Shown piece after piece: positions 25,008 through 33,328 of a DNA stretch of 64,000 bases. A model generated the notes under the pieces. That model was not told where the DNA came from, searched no databases, and saw nothing but the letters and a program-made list of their open reading frames with translations. Positions within the stretch are counted from its first letter, which is position 1. Each line of letters begins with the position of its first letter. The translations under genes were made by a program, and so were the position numbers. Origin of the DNA: Geothrix sp. (GTDB lineage Bacteria > Acidobacteriota > Holophagae > Holophagales > Holophagaceae); contig JAGRPP010000021.1 in NCBI GenBank assembly GCA_019449415.1, forward strand, positions 1 to 64,000, given 5' to 3'.

Positions 25008-25613
25008 CTACTGGGCCGTGAGGGTGCCCACGCTGACCGTGATGGGCGTGGGATTGGAGGCCTTGTCGGTCAGGACCTGGCATTTGGCGGCATCGGCACT
25101 GAGGGTGATGGCCGTGCCCTGGGCCAGGCCTAGTCCGGATTTCAGATCGAGGGCCACCCGGAGCAGCGGGCCGTTGAGGGAGGCCGGGGCCGTGGGATCC
25201 TTCTGGGCGATGGTGGCCTGGAGCACGCCGCTGGTGGCCTTGGCCTTCTGGATGGGGGTGCCGCTGCCGAGGGTGAACTGGGTGCCGTTCTGCATCAGCA
25301 CCGCCGTGGTGCCGCCGGCGGGGACATCGACCCAGGTGGCCTTGGCGGCGTCGGTGCTGAGGGTGATGGAGACCCCCATGGCCGTGCCGGTGCTGGGGCC
25401 GACGAGGTCGAGAACCAGGTGCGAGCCGGAGCTGGAGGCGTTCTTCACCAGCTTGTAGGTGCCGCTGGCGGGATCGACATAGGCGAGGCTCGTGGCGGTG
25501 GCGGGCGGCGCGGGCGCGGGCGTGGAGGAACCGCCGCCACCGCCACCGCAACCCAGGAGGGTGGCCAGCGCCAGGACAGCGGAGCCGGAGAGGAGCTTGG
25601 TCATCGGGGTCAT
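25008..25613 (-). CDS. Lipoprotein with cohesin-like beta-sandwich pattern
   Basis: A 201-residue surface or periplasmic lipoprotein. The signal peptide ends in a lipobox, LALATLLGC, followed by a Gly/Ser/Pro linker. The remaining 150 residues read as a beta sandwich: HLVLDLVGPSTGTAMGVSIT, GVLQATIAQKDP, GPLLRVALDLKSGLGLAQG. The order (a GVSITL strand, a long middle, then GxLxxxIAQ and GPLLRVALDL) resembles cohesin-type domains; this is pattern matching by eye and unconfirmed. The start at 25613 has GGAG upstream; an earlier ATG at 25625 overlaps the stop of the dockerin protein gene (TGATG). The two genes are therefore coupled. Confidence 0.72.
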   Translation of the reverse strand: MTPMTKLLSGSAVLALATLLGCGGGGGGSSTPAPAPPATATSLAYVDPASGTYKLVKNASSSGSHLVLDLVGPSTGTAMGVSITLSTDAAKATWVDVPAGGTTAVLMQNGTQFTLGSGTPIQKAKATSGVLQATIAQKDPTAPASLNGPLLRVALDLKSGLGLAQGTAITLSADAAKCQVLTDKASNPTPITVSVGTLTAQ

Positions 25614-25624
25614 GGTCATCTCCA

Positions 25625-28600
25625 TCACAGGCCGGCGAGCAGGAGGGTGAGGTCGGCGTCATCGACCTTTCCGTCTCCGTTGAAATCACAGGCCGCATTG
25701 GTGCTGCCGTAGTACTTGGCGAAGAAGAGCAGATCGCGGAGGTCCACCACCCCATCGCCGTTCAGGTCCATGGTCGTCACGGTCACCGTGGCCGTGCCGG
25801 TCGTGGTGCCGGGCCAGACGCTGGTGGCGGTGATGGTGTAGGTCCCGGCGGTGGCGGGGGCGGTGTAGGCGCCCGCCGAAGTGATGGCGCCCCCGCTGGC
25901 CGTCCAGGTGACGGCCTGGCTCGGCGCATTCGCCACGGCGGCGGCAAAGGTGAAGGTCCCGCCCGTGGGAAGGGTTTTCGTCGCGGGCGTCACGGACACG
26001 GTCACGGCGGCCGGGGTGTAGACATTGACCGTGGCGGTCGCCGTGGCGGTGGCCAGTTCGTTGCTCGCGGCCGTGACGGTGTAGATCCCGGGCGTGGCCG
26101 AGGCCGTGTAGGTGGTGGCGCTCCCGCTGGCGGTCTGGGCCGGGCTCACGGCCCCGCCGCTGGACGCGGTCCAGTTCACTTTGTTGTCCGCCGTGAAATT
26201 GGTCACGGTGGCCGTGAAGGTCGTGGTGGCCGACGGGTTCAAATTGAACGAGGTCTTGTCGAGGGTGACGGTGGTCTGGTTGGCCGTGGTCGTCTGCAGC
26301 TCCCACACGCCACGGCCGTAAGTCGCGGCGCGAAGGAAGCTGCCATCCGGTGCGATGTAGAGGTCGCGCACGGCGACCATGGGCAGGTTGTTGCCGTAGC
26401 GGGCCCAGGTGGTGCCGCCGTCCGTGCTCTGGTAGACGCCGAAATCCGTCCCGGCGAACAGGGTGTTGAGGCTGCCGGGGAGGTTCTGGACCACATGGAC
26501 CGGGATGCCGAAGGGCAGGCCGTTGCTGGCCCCGGCGGCTCCGTCGATGGCGGCCCAGGTGGCGCCGCCATTGACGCTCTTGAACAGGTGGTGGGCGGTG
26601 GCGTCCGGCGCGACGGTGGCGCCGTAGACGATCTGGTCGTTCTGGGTGTTGAACCAGATGTAGCTGGTGTTGAGCTTCCCGGCCGTGATGTCGCCGGAGT
26701 CGGTCCAGGTGGCGCCATCGTTGTAGGTGGTCCAGAAATGGCCGCCGCTGCTGGCAGCCCCGACGGCGTTGGAGCTGCGGGAGCCGTTCACATTCCGGAG
26801 CGTCCGGCCCGAAGCTGAGAAGCCGGTCATGGTCATGGCGGACCAGTTGCTGCCGAAGTCCGTGCTCTTGTAGACCTTGCTGTTGACGAAGGTATAGACG
26901 GTATCTGGCGAGGTCGTGGGTCCGAGCGCGATCTTGGGGGCGAAGGGGGCCGAGCTGGAGTTGTTCGACTCGCTGATGCCCGTGGAGGAGGCCGTGAAGG
27001 GCGTGGCCCCGCCGTCCGTACTCTTGTAGATGCGCGTGTAGTAGATGGACCCCAGCATCAGGTCCCCGTTGGCCGGGTGGATCAGGGTGCCGAAGCCGTC
27101 CCCGCCGATCATGTCTTCGAAGACCCCGCTGGTCTGCAGGGCCGAGCCGCTGCCCTGGCGGACGCGCGTGCCGTTGTCCTGCATGCCCAGGGTGACGCGC
27201 CACTTGGCGTTCGACGGCGTGGCGGCCGTCGTAGAGCCCAGGTTGTAGACCATGTGGGTGCTGAGGCCCTTGTTGCGCCGGTTGTCGATGAACGAGAGGT
27301 CATCCGTGGCGGTGGGCACGGTGGCGCGCCAGGGATCCCTCAGGATCGCCAGGCCGCCGTCATTGGCCACATAGAGGGTGCCGTTGGACCAGGCCGTGGC
27401 GTGGTTGTCGGCGTGGGTGTAGGGGTGGCCATTGCCATACCAGTGCGTGAGCTGGGTCCAGCTGGTTCCGCCGTCCGTGCTGCGGTAGAGCGCCAGGTTG
27501 GAGCCGACCACGATCCTCAGGGGGTTCGTGGGGTCCACGGCGAGGCCGTGGTTGTACCAGCCCTGGCCGCCATCGCTGGTCATCTGCGGTCCGGTGCCCT
27601 GGAAGAGCCCGCCGATGGCGGTGGGGGCGGCCACCCAGGTCCAGGTGAGGCCCTTGTCGGTGCTCTTCAGCACACCTCGGGCCACCTTGGTGCTGGAGGC
27701 CGTGGTGTCCTCCACGATGCCGTAGGCCGTGGTGCCATCCCCGCCGGCGGCCAGGGTGATACGGCCCATGGGGAAGGTGACGCCGGTGATGGTGGCCAGC
27801 GTCCAGGTGGCCCCGGCATCGGCGGAGGCGTAGATCTGGCCGGCCGTGCCCTGGAGGGAACACGCGAGATCGGTGCCGGTGAACTTCTGGATGGACCAGG
27901 CATCTCCCGTGGCCGGGGCGCCGGCGGCCGGAGCAAAGGTGGCGCCGCCATCGTTGGAGATCTTCAGGCCATCGTTGGTGGCCCAGAGAATGCGCGTGGC
28001 CGACAGGGGGAGGATCGAATGCGAGCGGGTGGCGTTGCCCAGGCCGGCGGTGGCGGCGGTCCAGGTGGTGCCGCCATCGGGGGTCTTGTAGAAGCCGCGC
28101 CCTTCGGCGTCGAAGGGGTCACCGAGGCCCACATACAGGACATTGGCATCGGTCGGGCTCATAGCCATGGCGCCGATGGACACATTGCCGCCGGAGCCGC
28201 TGGCGGGCAGGTCATCGGTGATGGCAGTCCAGGTCCAGTCGCCCGCGGCGTTCAGGTCCGCGTTGGTGCATTTGAAGACGCCGCCGCCGCTGGTGGCGAG
28301 GTAGAGCGTGGTCGCCGTGGTGGGGTGGGGCACGACGGCCACGGGGCGGCCGCTGTCGATGCCGCTCCAGGTCGCGTCCACGAGATTGGAGGTGGGGCCG
28401 AGGTTGGTCCAGGAGAAGCCGCCCGTGCCGCTGGGGGTGGGCAGGATGGCCGTCAGGGCGCGGTCGGTGCCGGCCTTGGGCAGGAGGTGACCCCACTTCC
28501 GGATTTCCTCGGCGGCGGCGCGGTTCTTGAAATCCATGTAGTCGGGCGTGAGCTTGCCGCCGAACCAGTAGAGGTCCCAGTCGCGGCGGAGGTCGGCGCG

Positions 28601-28744
28601 ATCGTGGCCGCTGAGGGCATCCGGCCCCACCCGGGCCGGGAGCGACCGGCGGCGGAGCACCGGGTTGGTGGGTGCCTGGGCCTCCAGGCCGCAGGCCACC
28701 ACCAGGGCCAGAGAGGTGAGGATTCGAGTCATCGGCATGCCCAT
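25625..28744 (-). CDS. Secreted BNR/VPS10-like repeat protein with Ig-like domains and type I dockerin
   Basis: A 1039-residue exported protein. After a signal peptide (MTRILTSLALVVACGLEAQA), residues about 100-720 contain many beta-propeller blades of the BNR/sortilin type (KTPDGGTTWTAATAGL, YASADAGATWTLAT, STDGGTSWTQLTHW, STDGGTTWARYGNNL). Two bacterial Ig-like domains follow (TLDKTSFNLNPSATTTFTAT and VSVTPATKTLPTGGTFTFAA). The C-terminus is a type I dockerin with two calcium-binding repeats, DLNGDGVVDLRDLLFF and DFNGDGKVDDADLTLLL. Related propellers bind or cleave polysaccharides; activity here is unknown. The ATG at 28744 has GGAG seven bases upstream. Confidence 0.88.
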   Translation of the reverse strand: MGMPMTRILTSLALVVACGLEAQAPTNPVLRRRSLPARVGPDALSGHDRADLRRDWDLYWFGGKLTPDYMDFKNRAAAEEIRKWGHLLPKAGTDRALTAILPTPSGTGGFSWTNLGPTSNLVDATWSGIDSGRPVAVVPHPTTATTLYLATSGGGVFKCTNADLNAAGDWTWTAITDDLPASGSGGNVSIGAMAMSPTDANVLYVGLGDPFDAEGRGFYKTPDGGTTWTAATAGLGNATRSHSILPLSATRILWATNDGLKISNDGGATFAPAAGAPATGDAWSIQKFTGTDLACSLQGTAGQIYASADAGATWTLATITGVTFPMGRITLAAGGDGTTAYGIVEDTTASSTKVARGVLKSTDKGLTWTWVAAPTAIGGLFQGTGPQMTSDGGQGWYNHGLAVDPTNPLRIVVGSNLALYRSTDGGTSWTQLTHWYGNGHPYTHADNHATAWSNGTLYVANDGGLAILRDPWRATVPTATDDLSFIDNRRNKGLSTHMVYNLGSTTAATPSNAKWRVTLGMQDNGTRVRQGSGSALQTSGVFEDMIGGDGFGTLIHPANGDLMLGSIYYTRIYKSTDGGATPFTASSTGISESNNSSSAPFAPKIALGPTTSPDTVYTFVNSKVYKSTDFGSNWSAMTMTGFSASGRTLRNVNGSRSSNAVGAASSGGHFWTTYNDGATWTDSGDITAGKLNTSYIWFNTQNDQIVYGATVAPDATAHHLFKSVNGGATWAAIDGAAGASNGLPFGIPVHVVQNLPGSLNTLFAGTDFGVYQSTDGGTTWARYGNNLPMVAVRDLYIAPDGSFLRAATYGRGVWELQTTTANQTTVTLDKTSFNLNPSATTTFTATVTNFTADNKVNWTASSGGAVSPAQTASGSATTYTASATPGIYTVTAASNELATATATATVNVYTPAAVTVSVTPATKTLPTGGTFTFAAAVANAPSQAVTWTASGGAITSAGAYTAPATAGTYTITATSVWPGTTTGTATVTVTTMDLNGDGVVDLRDLLFFAKYYGSTNAACDFNGDGKVDDADLTLLLAGL

Positions 28745-28803
28745 GGGGCGCTCCAAAAAATGAGAATCCCGGCGAGGCGGGGAAGGGCTTCGGGGGGTCC
28801 CCA

Positions 28804-28809
28804 ACTATA
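28804..28809 (-). promoter_or_regulatory. Candidate -10 box for the dockerin protein gene
   Basis: On the minus strand TATAGT lies about 60 bp upstream of the ATG at 28744 and matches the -10 consensus at five of six positions. No clear -35 element is seen at the right distance, so the promoter may be activator-dependent. Confidence 0.35.
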
Positions 28810-28896
28810 CGCTTCGAGGGGGCTTCTGATCGTCTGACTTTTCCTTAATGAACGCCTCGGAAGCCGGGGGAATCCGGCCCCTTCCCAACCCCTTCA

Positions 28897-28925
28897 TTGA
28901 CCCCTCCGGCCCAGGCTTCTAGGCT
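28897..28925 (+). promoter_or_regulatory. Sigma-70-type promoter of the XPB helicase gene
   Basis: TTGACC at 28897-28902 and TAGGCT at 28920-28925 are separated by exactly 17 bases. The predicted start is near 28932, about 18 bases before the GTG start of the helicase gene. Confidence 0.6.
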
Positions 28926-28949
28926 GAAAGGTTTGAGCCTGCTGACGCC

Positions 28950-30695
28950 GTGATCGCCCTCCGACCCGACAATCCCCTGATCGTCCAGAGCGATCGCACC
29001 CTGCTGCTCGAGGTGGCGCACCCTGATTTCGAGCAGGTGCGCGACGAACTGGCGCGCTTCGCCGAGCTGGTGAAGAGTCCCGAGCACATCCACACCTACC
29101 GCATCACGCCCCTGAGTCTCTGGAACGCCTCGGCTTCGGGCGTGGCCTGCGCGGACATCCTCGACACCCTGAACACCTGGTCCAAATACCCGGTGCCGCA
29201 GAACCTGCTGCAGGAGATCGAGGATCACGGCACGCGCTACGGCAAGTTGCGCCTGGTGGCCAAGGGGGATCGCCTGGCCCTGGAAATGGATGACCGGGGC
29301 CTCTTCTGGGAACTGGAGAACCAGAAGTCCCTGTTCGGCCTGCTGGCGGAGCCCTATCCGGATGAGAAAGGCATCTTCCTCCACACGGGGATGCGCGGCG
29401 AGGTGAAGCTGCAGCTCATCCGTTTGGGCCACCCCGTCCAGGACATGGCCGGCTACAAGCCTGGCGATCCGCTGCCCTTCGAGCTGTCGCCCATCACCAA
29501 GCAGAATGGCAAGCCCTTCGGCCTGCGCCACTACCAGCAGGCCGCGGTGGATGTCTTCCACGCAGGCGGAGGGCCCGACGGCGGCGCGGGCGTACTGGTG
29601 CTGCCCTGCGGCGCAGGCAAGACGGTCATCGGCATCGGCTGCATGGGCAGCCTGCAGACGCACACCCTGGTACTCACCACGAACGGCACCGCCGTGAAGC
29701 AGTGGAAGCAGGAGCTGCTGGACAAGACCACGCTCACCGAAGACCAGGTGGGCCTCTACACGGGCGATACCAAGGAGATCAAGCCGGTCACCATCGCCAC
29801 CTACCAGATCCTCACCTACCGCCGGAGCAAGACGGGACCCTTCGAGCACTTCAAGCTCTTCGAGGCCGCCAACTGGGGCCTGGTGATCTACGACGAAGTG
29901 CACATGCTGCCCGCGCCGGTGTTTCGCGCGGTGGCGGAGCTCCAGGCCAAGCGGCGTCTGGGCCTCACGGCCACCCTGGTGCGCGAGGATGGCAAGGAAG
30001 AAGATGTCTTCAGCCTCATCGGCCCCAAGCGGGTGGATGTACCCTGGAAGATGCTGGAGAAGGACGGCTTCATCGCCACGGCCCACTGCCTCGAAATCCG
30101 GGTTCCCCTGCCGACCGACGAGCGCATGGAGTACGCCGTGGCGGACCAGCGCCAGCGCTTCCGCATCGCCTCGGAGAACAGCCTGAAGCTGGCGGTCATG
30201 GACGAGCTGCTGGCGGGGCACCCCAAGGACAACATCCTCGTCATCGGCCAGTATCTCGAGCAGCTCCGGATCATCGGCGAGCGCCTGGGGGCGCCGGTGC
30301 TCACGGGGCAGACCCCCGAGAAGGAACGCGAAGTGCTTTTCCGGCAGTTCCGCGAAGGCCAGCTGCGGGTGCTCATCGTGAGCAAGGTGGCCAACTTCGC
30401 CATCGACCTGCCCGATGCCTCCGTGGCCATCCAGGTGAGCGGCACCTTCGGCTCGCGCCAGGAGGAGGCCCAGCGCCTGGGCCGCATCCTGCGCCCCAAG
30501 GGTGAGCGCAATGTGAGCTACTTCTATTCGCTCATCAGCAGCGAGACCACCGAGCAGGAATTCGCCCGCAACCGCCAGCTGTTCCTCACGGAGCAGGGGT
30601 ACCGCTACCTCATCGAAAGCCGCCGTTTCGACGATACGGGCCACCTCAACGAGCCGGCCGTCTGGAAGCGGCTGCTGGAAGAAACCGCAGGCTAG
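28950..30695 (+). CDS. XPB/Rad25-type superfamily 2 DNA helicase
   Basis: A 581-residue bacterial XPB homologue. An N-terminal domain (residues 1-190) precedes the helicase core: motif Q-like region GLRHYQQAAVD, Walker A PCGAGKTVIG with Lys224, DEVH box at Asp315-His318 (IYDEVHMLP), motif III LGLTATLVRED with the XPB-specific RED motif, and motif VI SRQEEAQRLGRILRPKG. It unwinds or remodels DNA using ATP; archaeal and eukaryotic relatives act in nucleotide excision repair and transcription opening, and the bacterial role is less clear. The GTG start follows a good promoter at 28897. The helicase-associated/WYL protein encoded nearby is a likely functional partner. Confidence 0.94.
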   Translation: MIALRPDNPLIVQSDRTLLLEVAHPDFEQVRDELARFAELVKSPEHIHTYRITPLSLWNASASGVACADILDTLNTWSKYPVPQNLLQEIEDHGTRYGKLRLVAKGDRLALEMDDRGLFWELENQKSLFGLLAEPYPDEKGIFLHTGMRGEVKLQLIRLGHPVQDMAGYKPGDPLPFELSPITKQNGKPFGLRHYQQAAVDVFHAGGGPDGGAGVLVLPCGAGKTVIGIGCMGSLQTHTLVLTTNGTAVKQWKQELLDKTTLTEDQVGLYTGDTKEIKPVTIATYQILTYRRSKTGPFEHFKLFEAANWGLVIYDEVHMLPAPVFRAVAELQAKRRLGLTATLVREDGKEEDVFSLIGPKRVDVPWKMLEKDGFIATAHCLEIRVPLPTDERMEYAVADQRQRFRIASENSLKLAVMDELLAGHPKDNILVIGQYLEQLRIIGERLGAPVLTGQTPEKEREVLFRQFREGQLRVLIVSKVANFAIDLPDASVAIQVSGTFGSRQEEAQRLGRILRPKGERNVSYFYSLISSETTEQEFARNRQLFLTEQGYRYLIESRRFDDTGHLNEPAVWKRLLEETAG

Positions 30696-30753
30696 GGCCG
30701 TCACGACTCACGCGACTTGATGTCGCGTGAGGAGCCCAGGCGCCCTGCGGTTT
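30682..30753. repeat. Nested inverted repeats between convergent helicase and pgpA genes
   Basis: An inner hairpin, TCACGCGAC-TTGAT-GTCGCGTGA (30708-30730), has a perfect 9-bp stem. It is flanked by an outer perfect 10-bp repeat, AAACCGCAGG at 30682-30691 and CCTGCGGTTT at 30744-30753; the left outer arm covers the last codons of the helicase gene. The inner hairpin could terminate transcription from both sides, though it lacks a T-tract. The nested layout also resembles a small mobile-element remnant. Confidence 0.5.
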
Positions 30754-30762
30754 AAAGGCAGG

Positions 30763-31353
30763 TTAGCGCCACAGCTCCGGGTGAAGCAGCGACTGGGTGC
30801 TCAGCCACTGATCCAGGGGCCAGGTGAGGAGGGCGGCGAGCAGGCCCGCCAGCACATCGTCCATGACCACGCCCCAGCCCCGGGGCAGGCGCTGGGCGGA
30901 ATCCACGGGGCCGGGCTTCCAGATGTCGAAGAGGCGGAAGAGCAGGAAGGGCGTCACCAGTCGGGCGGCCCACAGGCTCCAAGGCTGGGACTGGGACTGG
31001 ATCGTGACCGTGAAGAGCAGCGGCGTGAGCGCGAACCAGAGGCCCGCCCACTCGTCGATCACGATGAACGAGGGATCCTTCTGGCCCGTCTCCGCCACGA
31101 CGCATCCCGCCGCCCAGGTAGCCAGCAATGAGAGGGCCAGGGGGGCCGCCAGCAGAAGCCAGGGCGCCCAAGTCTGGCCGCGCAGGCTGAGCACCAGCAG
31201 CAGCCAGGCCCCCAGCCCGGCCAGACTGCCCCAGGTGCCCGGGGCCGGCCTCAGATACCCGCTGCCGAACCCCGTGGCCAGCCACCAGGCGACCCGCGGC
31301 GCCTTCCTTCCTGAGGACTGAGGACTGAGGACTGAGGACTGCATTTCAGACAT
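30763..31353 (-). CDS. pgpA: Phosphatidylglycerophosphatase A
   Basis: A 196-residue membrane phosphatase that converts phosphatidylglycerol phosphate to phosphatidylglycerol. The PgpA motifs are present: ATGFGSGYLRPAPGTWGS, IVIDEWAGLW (acidic metal site), FRLFDIWKPGPV and VMDDVLAGLLAALL; three or four membrane helices lie between them. The first 20 residues (MSEMQSSVLSPQSSG) are not typical of the family and are encoded by a 7-bp tandem repeat. The ATG at 31353 overlaps the end of the ABC permease gene by 8 bp; ATG 31344 is an alternative start. No in-frame ATG or GTG follows the repeat before the conserved domain, so translation must cross the repeat. Confidence 0.9.
   Translation of the reverse strand: MSEMQSSVLSPQSSGRKAPRVAWWLATGFGSGYLRPAPGTWGSLAGLGAWLLLVLSLRGQTWAPWLLLAAPLALSLLATWAAGCVVAETGQKDPSFIVIDEWAGLWFALTPLLFTVTIQSQSQPWSLWAARLVTPFLLFRLFDIWKPGPVDSAQRLPRGWGVVMDDVLAGLLAALLTWPLDQWLSTQSLLHPELWR
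31311..31342. repeat. Heptanucleotide tandem repeat inside the 5' end of pgpA
   Basis: Four and a half perfect copies of CTGAGGA run head to tail, encoding SSVLSPQSS on the minus strand. Because the unit is 7 bp, gain or loss of one copy shifts the pgpA reading frame; only changes by three copies keep it. This is the structure of a contingency (phase-variable) repeat, though at four copies it may slip rarely. Confidence 0.85.
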
Positions 31354-32590
31354 GTCTCAGCGCCTCCACGATGCGCAGCCGGGCGGCCTTGAGGCCCGGG
31401 AACAGGGCACTCACCTGGAGGGTCGCCTGCAGCCCCAGGGCCACGATGGCGTAGACGCCGGGAACGAAGTGGATGTTCAGCTCGTAGCCGTGGCTGGTGC
31501 CGGGAGGGGCGGGCATCTGGAGGTGGAGGGCGTTGAGCCCCGCCCGCAGCAGCAGCGTGGCCGCCAAGCCCAGGGTGCTGCCCATGAAGCCGAGGAAGGC
31601 CCCCTCCCACTGGAGCAGCTTCAGCAGCTGTCCGGGCTGAAGGCCCATGGCCCGCAGGACGCCGAACTCGCGCACCCGCTCCATGACCGACATCAGCAGG
31701 GTGTTGACCGTGGCCAGCAGCACCACCAGGAACAGCACCAGGCCCATGAAGCCGAAGATGGCGAAATAGAGCAGCTTCACCTGCCGGTAGAAGGAGGCCA
31801 GCTCGAACCAGGGCTTCACGGAGGTTTCCGGCAGCAGGGCCTGGATCCGCTCCTGCTCGGCAGCGGTGTCCTGGGGCCGCTTGAGCACGACGGACAACCG
31901 CGACCGGGCCGCGCCCGCGTCCAACAGCTGCCCCGCGGTGCCCAGGCTCGTGGTGAGGACGCGATCATTGAGTTCGCGGAGCCCGAGATCCTGGAGGCCC
32001 ACGACCTCCACATCCACGGCGTTCAGCGCGCCGTCGCGGGTGGTGGACATCAGGGTGAGCGCGCTGCCCACCGAGGCGCCCAGGGCCCGCGCCAGGCCCG
32101 CGCCGAGGACCACTTCCCGGGCGGATGGATCGGCGGAGAGCCACCGGGAACCATCACCGCCAGGGGCTTTTGCACCATCCTTCAGCGAATCGAGGCAGGC
32201 CATGTGTTTCGGCTCCAGCACGGGATCCACGGCCGTGCCGAGGAAGGCCACGCTCTTCGCGCCGCTGGACAGCAGGCCCATGAACTGGATGCGGGGCAGC
32301 ACCTCGGCCACGGCGGGATCCTGGCGCAGCTTCTGGGCCAGTGCCTCCCCCTCGGGCAGGGCCCGCTCCAAGCTCTGGGCCTCGTCGCCCTCCAGAGCGC
32401 CGGGGGGCATGACCTGGAGGTGGCCCAGGCCCCCGCGGATGGCGGCATCGGACAGCCCCTGGAAGGTCTGGGCCATGAAGCCTCCGGCCAGGCTCAGGGC
32501 GAGGAAGCCGGCCACCACCACCATGAGCGTGAGGGCTGTGCGCCGCCGCTGGCGCAGCAGGTTGCGGAGGGCCAGGCGCGCGAGGATCAC
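31346..32590 (-). CDS. LolC/E- or MacB-type ABC transporter permease
   Basis: A 414-residue permease with the FtsX/LolE topology: a first membrane helix (TALTLMVVVAGFLALSLAGG), a periplasmic domain of about 220 residues, and three C-terminal helices (YFAIFGFMGLVLFLVVLLAT, EGAFLGFMGSTLGLAATLLL, VPGVYAIVALGLQATLQVSA). VMERVREFGVLRAMG is the cytoplasmic coupling loop typical of the family. It pairs with the ATPase gene 43 bp upstream. Such pairs export lipoproteins or other envelope substrates from the inner membrane. The GTG at 32590 is chosen from the position of the first helix and a G-rich site upstream; the reading frame stays open further upstream across the ATPase gene. Confidence 0.88.
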   Translation of the reverse strand: MILARLALRNLLRQRRRTALTLMVVVAGFLALSLAGGFMAQTFQGLSDAAIRGGLGHLQVMPPGALEGDEAQSLERALPEGEALAQKLRQDPAVAEVLPRIQFMGLLSSGAKSVAFLGTAVDPVLEPKHMACLDSLKDGAKAPGGDGSRWLSADPSAREVVLGAGLARALGASVGSALTLMSTTRDGALNAVDVEVVGLQDLGLRELNDRVLTTSLGTAGQLLDAGAARSRLSVVLKRPQDTAAEQERIQALLPETSVKPWFELASFYRQVKLLYFAIFGFMGLVLFLVVLLATVNTLLMSVMERVREFGVLRAMGLQPGQLLKLLQWEGAFLGFMGSTLGLAATLLLRAGLNALHLQMPAPPGTSHGYELNIHFVPGVYAIVALGLQATLQVSALFPGLKAARLRIVEALRHV

Positions 32591-32633
32591 GGGCGCACCC
32601 CAGGGCCACGGGAAGGCAGGACCCGTTTTTTCT

Positions 32634-33302
32634 TCATGCCGCCTCCACCAGCCGCCCGTCAGCGAGGCGGTACACCCGATGGGCGCGGGCGATGACGGCA
32701 GGGTCATGGCTGGCCACGAGGAAGGTCGCGCCCCGTTCAGCGGCCAGGTCGGCCATGAGGTCCATGAGCGGCCCGCCATGGGCGTGGTCGAGGCTGGCGG
32801 TGGGTTCGTCCGCCAGCACCAGGAGCGGGTCCGGGGCCAGAGCGCGGGCGATGGCGACCCGCTGCTGCTGGCCGCCGCTCAACTGGCCGGGGCGGTGGTG
32901 CAGACGGTCCGCGAGTCCCACGCGGTCCAGGGCGGCGGCGGCGCGGCGGCGGGCCTCCGTCTCGGCGATCCCCTGGAGCTGCAGGGGCAGCATCGCGTTT
33001 TCCAGGGCGGAGAGCACCGGCACGAGGTTGAAGGCCTGGAATACGAAGCCCAGTCGTCGCAAGCGGAGATCGCAGCGCTCCCGCTCGGGCAGACTGGACA
33101 CCTCCTGTCCGTCCAGGAGGACGGCGCCCTCGTCGGGCTGATCCAGCAGGCCCGCCAGCTGGAGCAGGGTGGTCTTGCCGCTTCCGCTGGGGCCCGCCAG
33201 CACGGCCAGGCAGCCTTTCGGCACCGACAGCGTCACGCCGAACACGCCGGCGCGCTCGCCGCCGAGTTCATAGGCGCGGGTCAGGTTGCGGAACTGCAGC
33301 AT
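32634..33302 (-). CDS. LolD-type ABC transporter ATP-binding protein
   Basis: A 222-residue ATPase. Walker A GPSGSGKTT, the Q-loop in FVFQAFNLVPVLSALEN, signature LSGGQQQRVAIARALA, Walker B LLVLADEPTASLD and the switch histidine in VASHDPAV are all intact. The FVFQxFNL...L form of the Q-loop is typical of the LolD/MacB group. It energises the permease encoded next to it. The DUF5916 outer-membrane protein gene lies 26 bp upstream on the same strand, so the exporter and barrel may be co-transcribed. Confidence 0.93.
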   Translation of the reverse strand: MLQFRNLTRAYELGGERAGVFGVTLSVPKGCLAVLAGPSGSGKTTLLQLAGLLDQPDEGAVLLDGQEVSSLPERERCDLRLRRLGFVFQAFNLVPVLSALENAMLPLQLQGIAETEARRRAAAALDRVGLADRLHHRPGQLSGGQQQRVAIARALAPDPLLVLADEPTASLDHAHGGPLMDLMADLAAERGATFLVASHDPAVIARAHRVYRLADGRLVEAA

Positions 33303-33328
33303 CCGACCAGTGTAGCCTTCCCATTGAT

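Noticed and set aside
25686..27203. 505-codon minus-strand frame inside the dockerin protein gene
   Set aside because: Same strand but shifted frame, His/Arg-rich; the main frame has propeller, Ig-like and dockerin motifs throughout.
31311..31342. Tandem repeat considered as CRISPR or iteron
   Set aside because: Units are 7 bp without spacers and lie in coding sequence; not a CRISPR array or origin.
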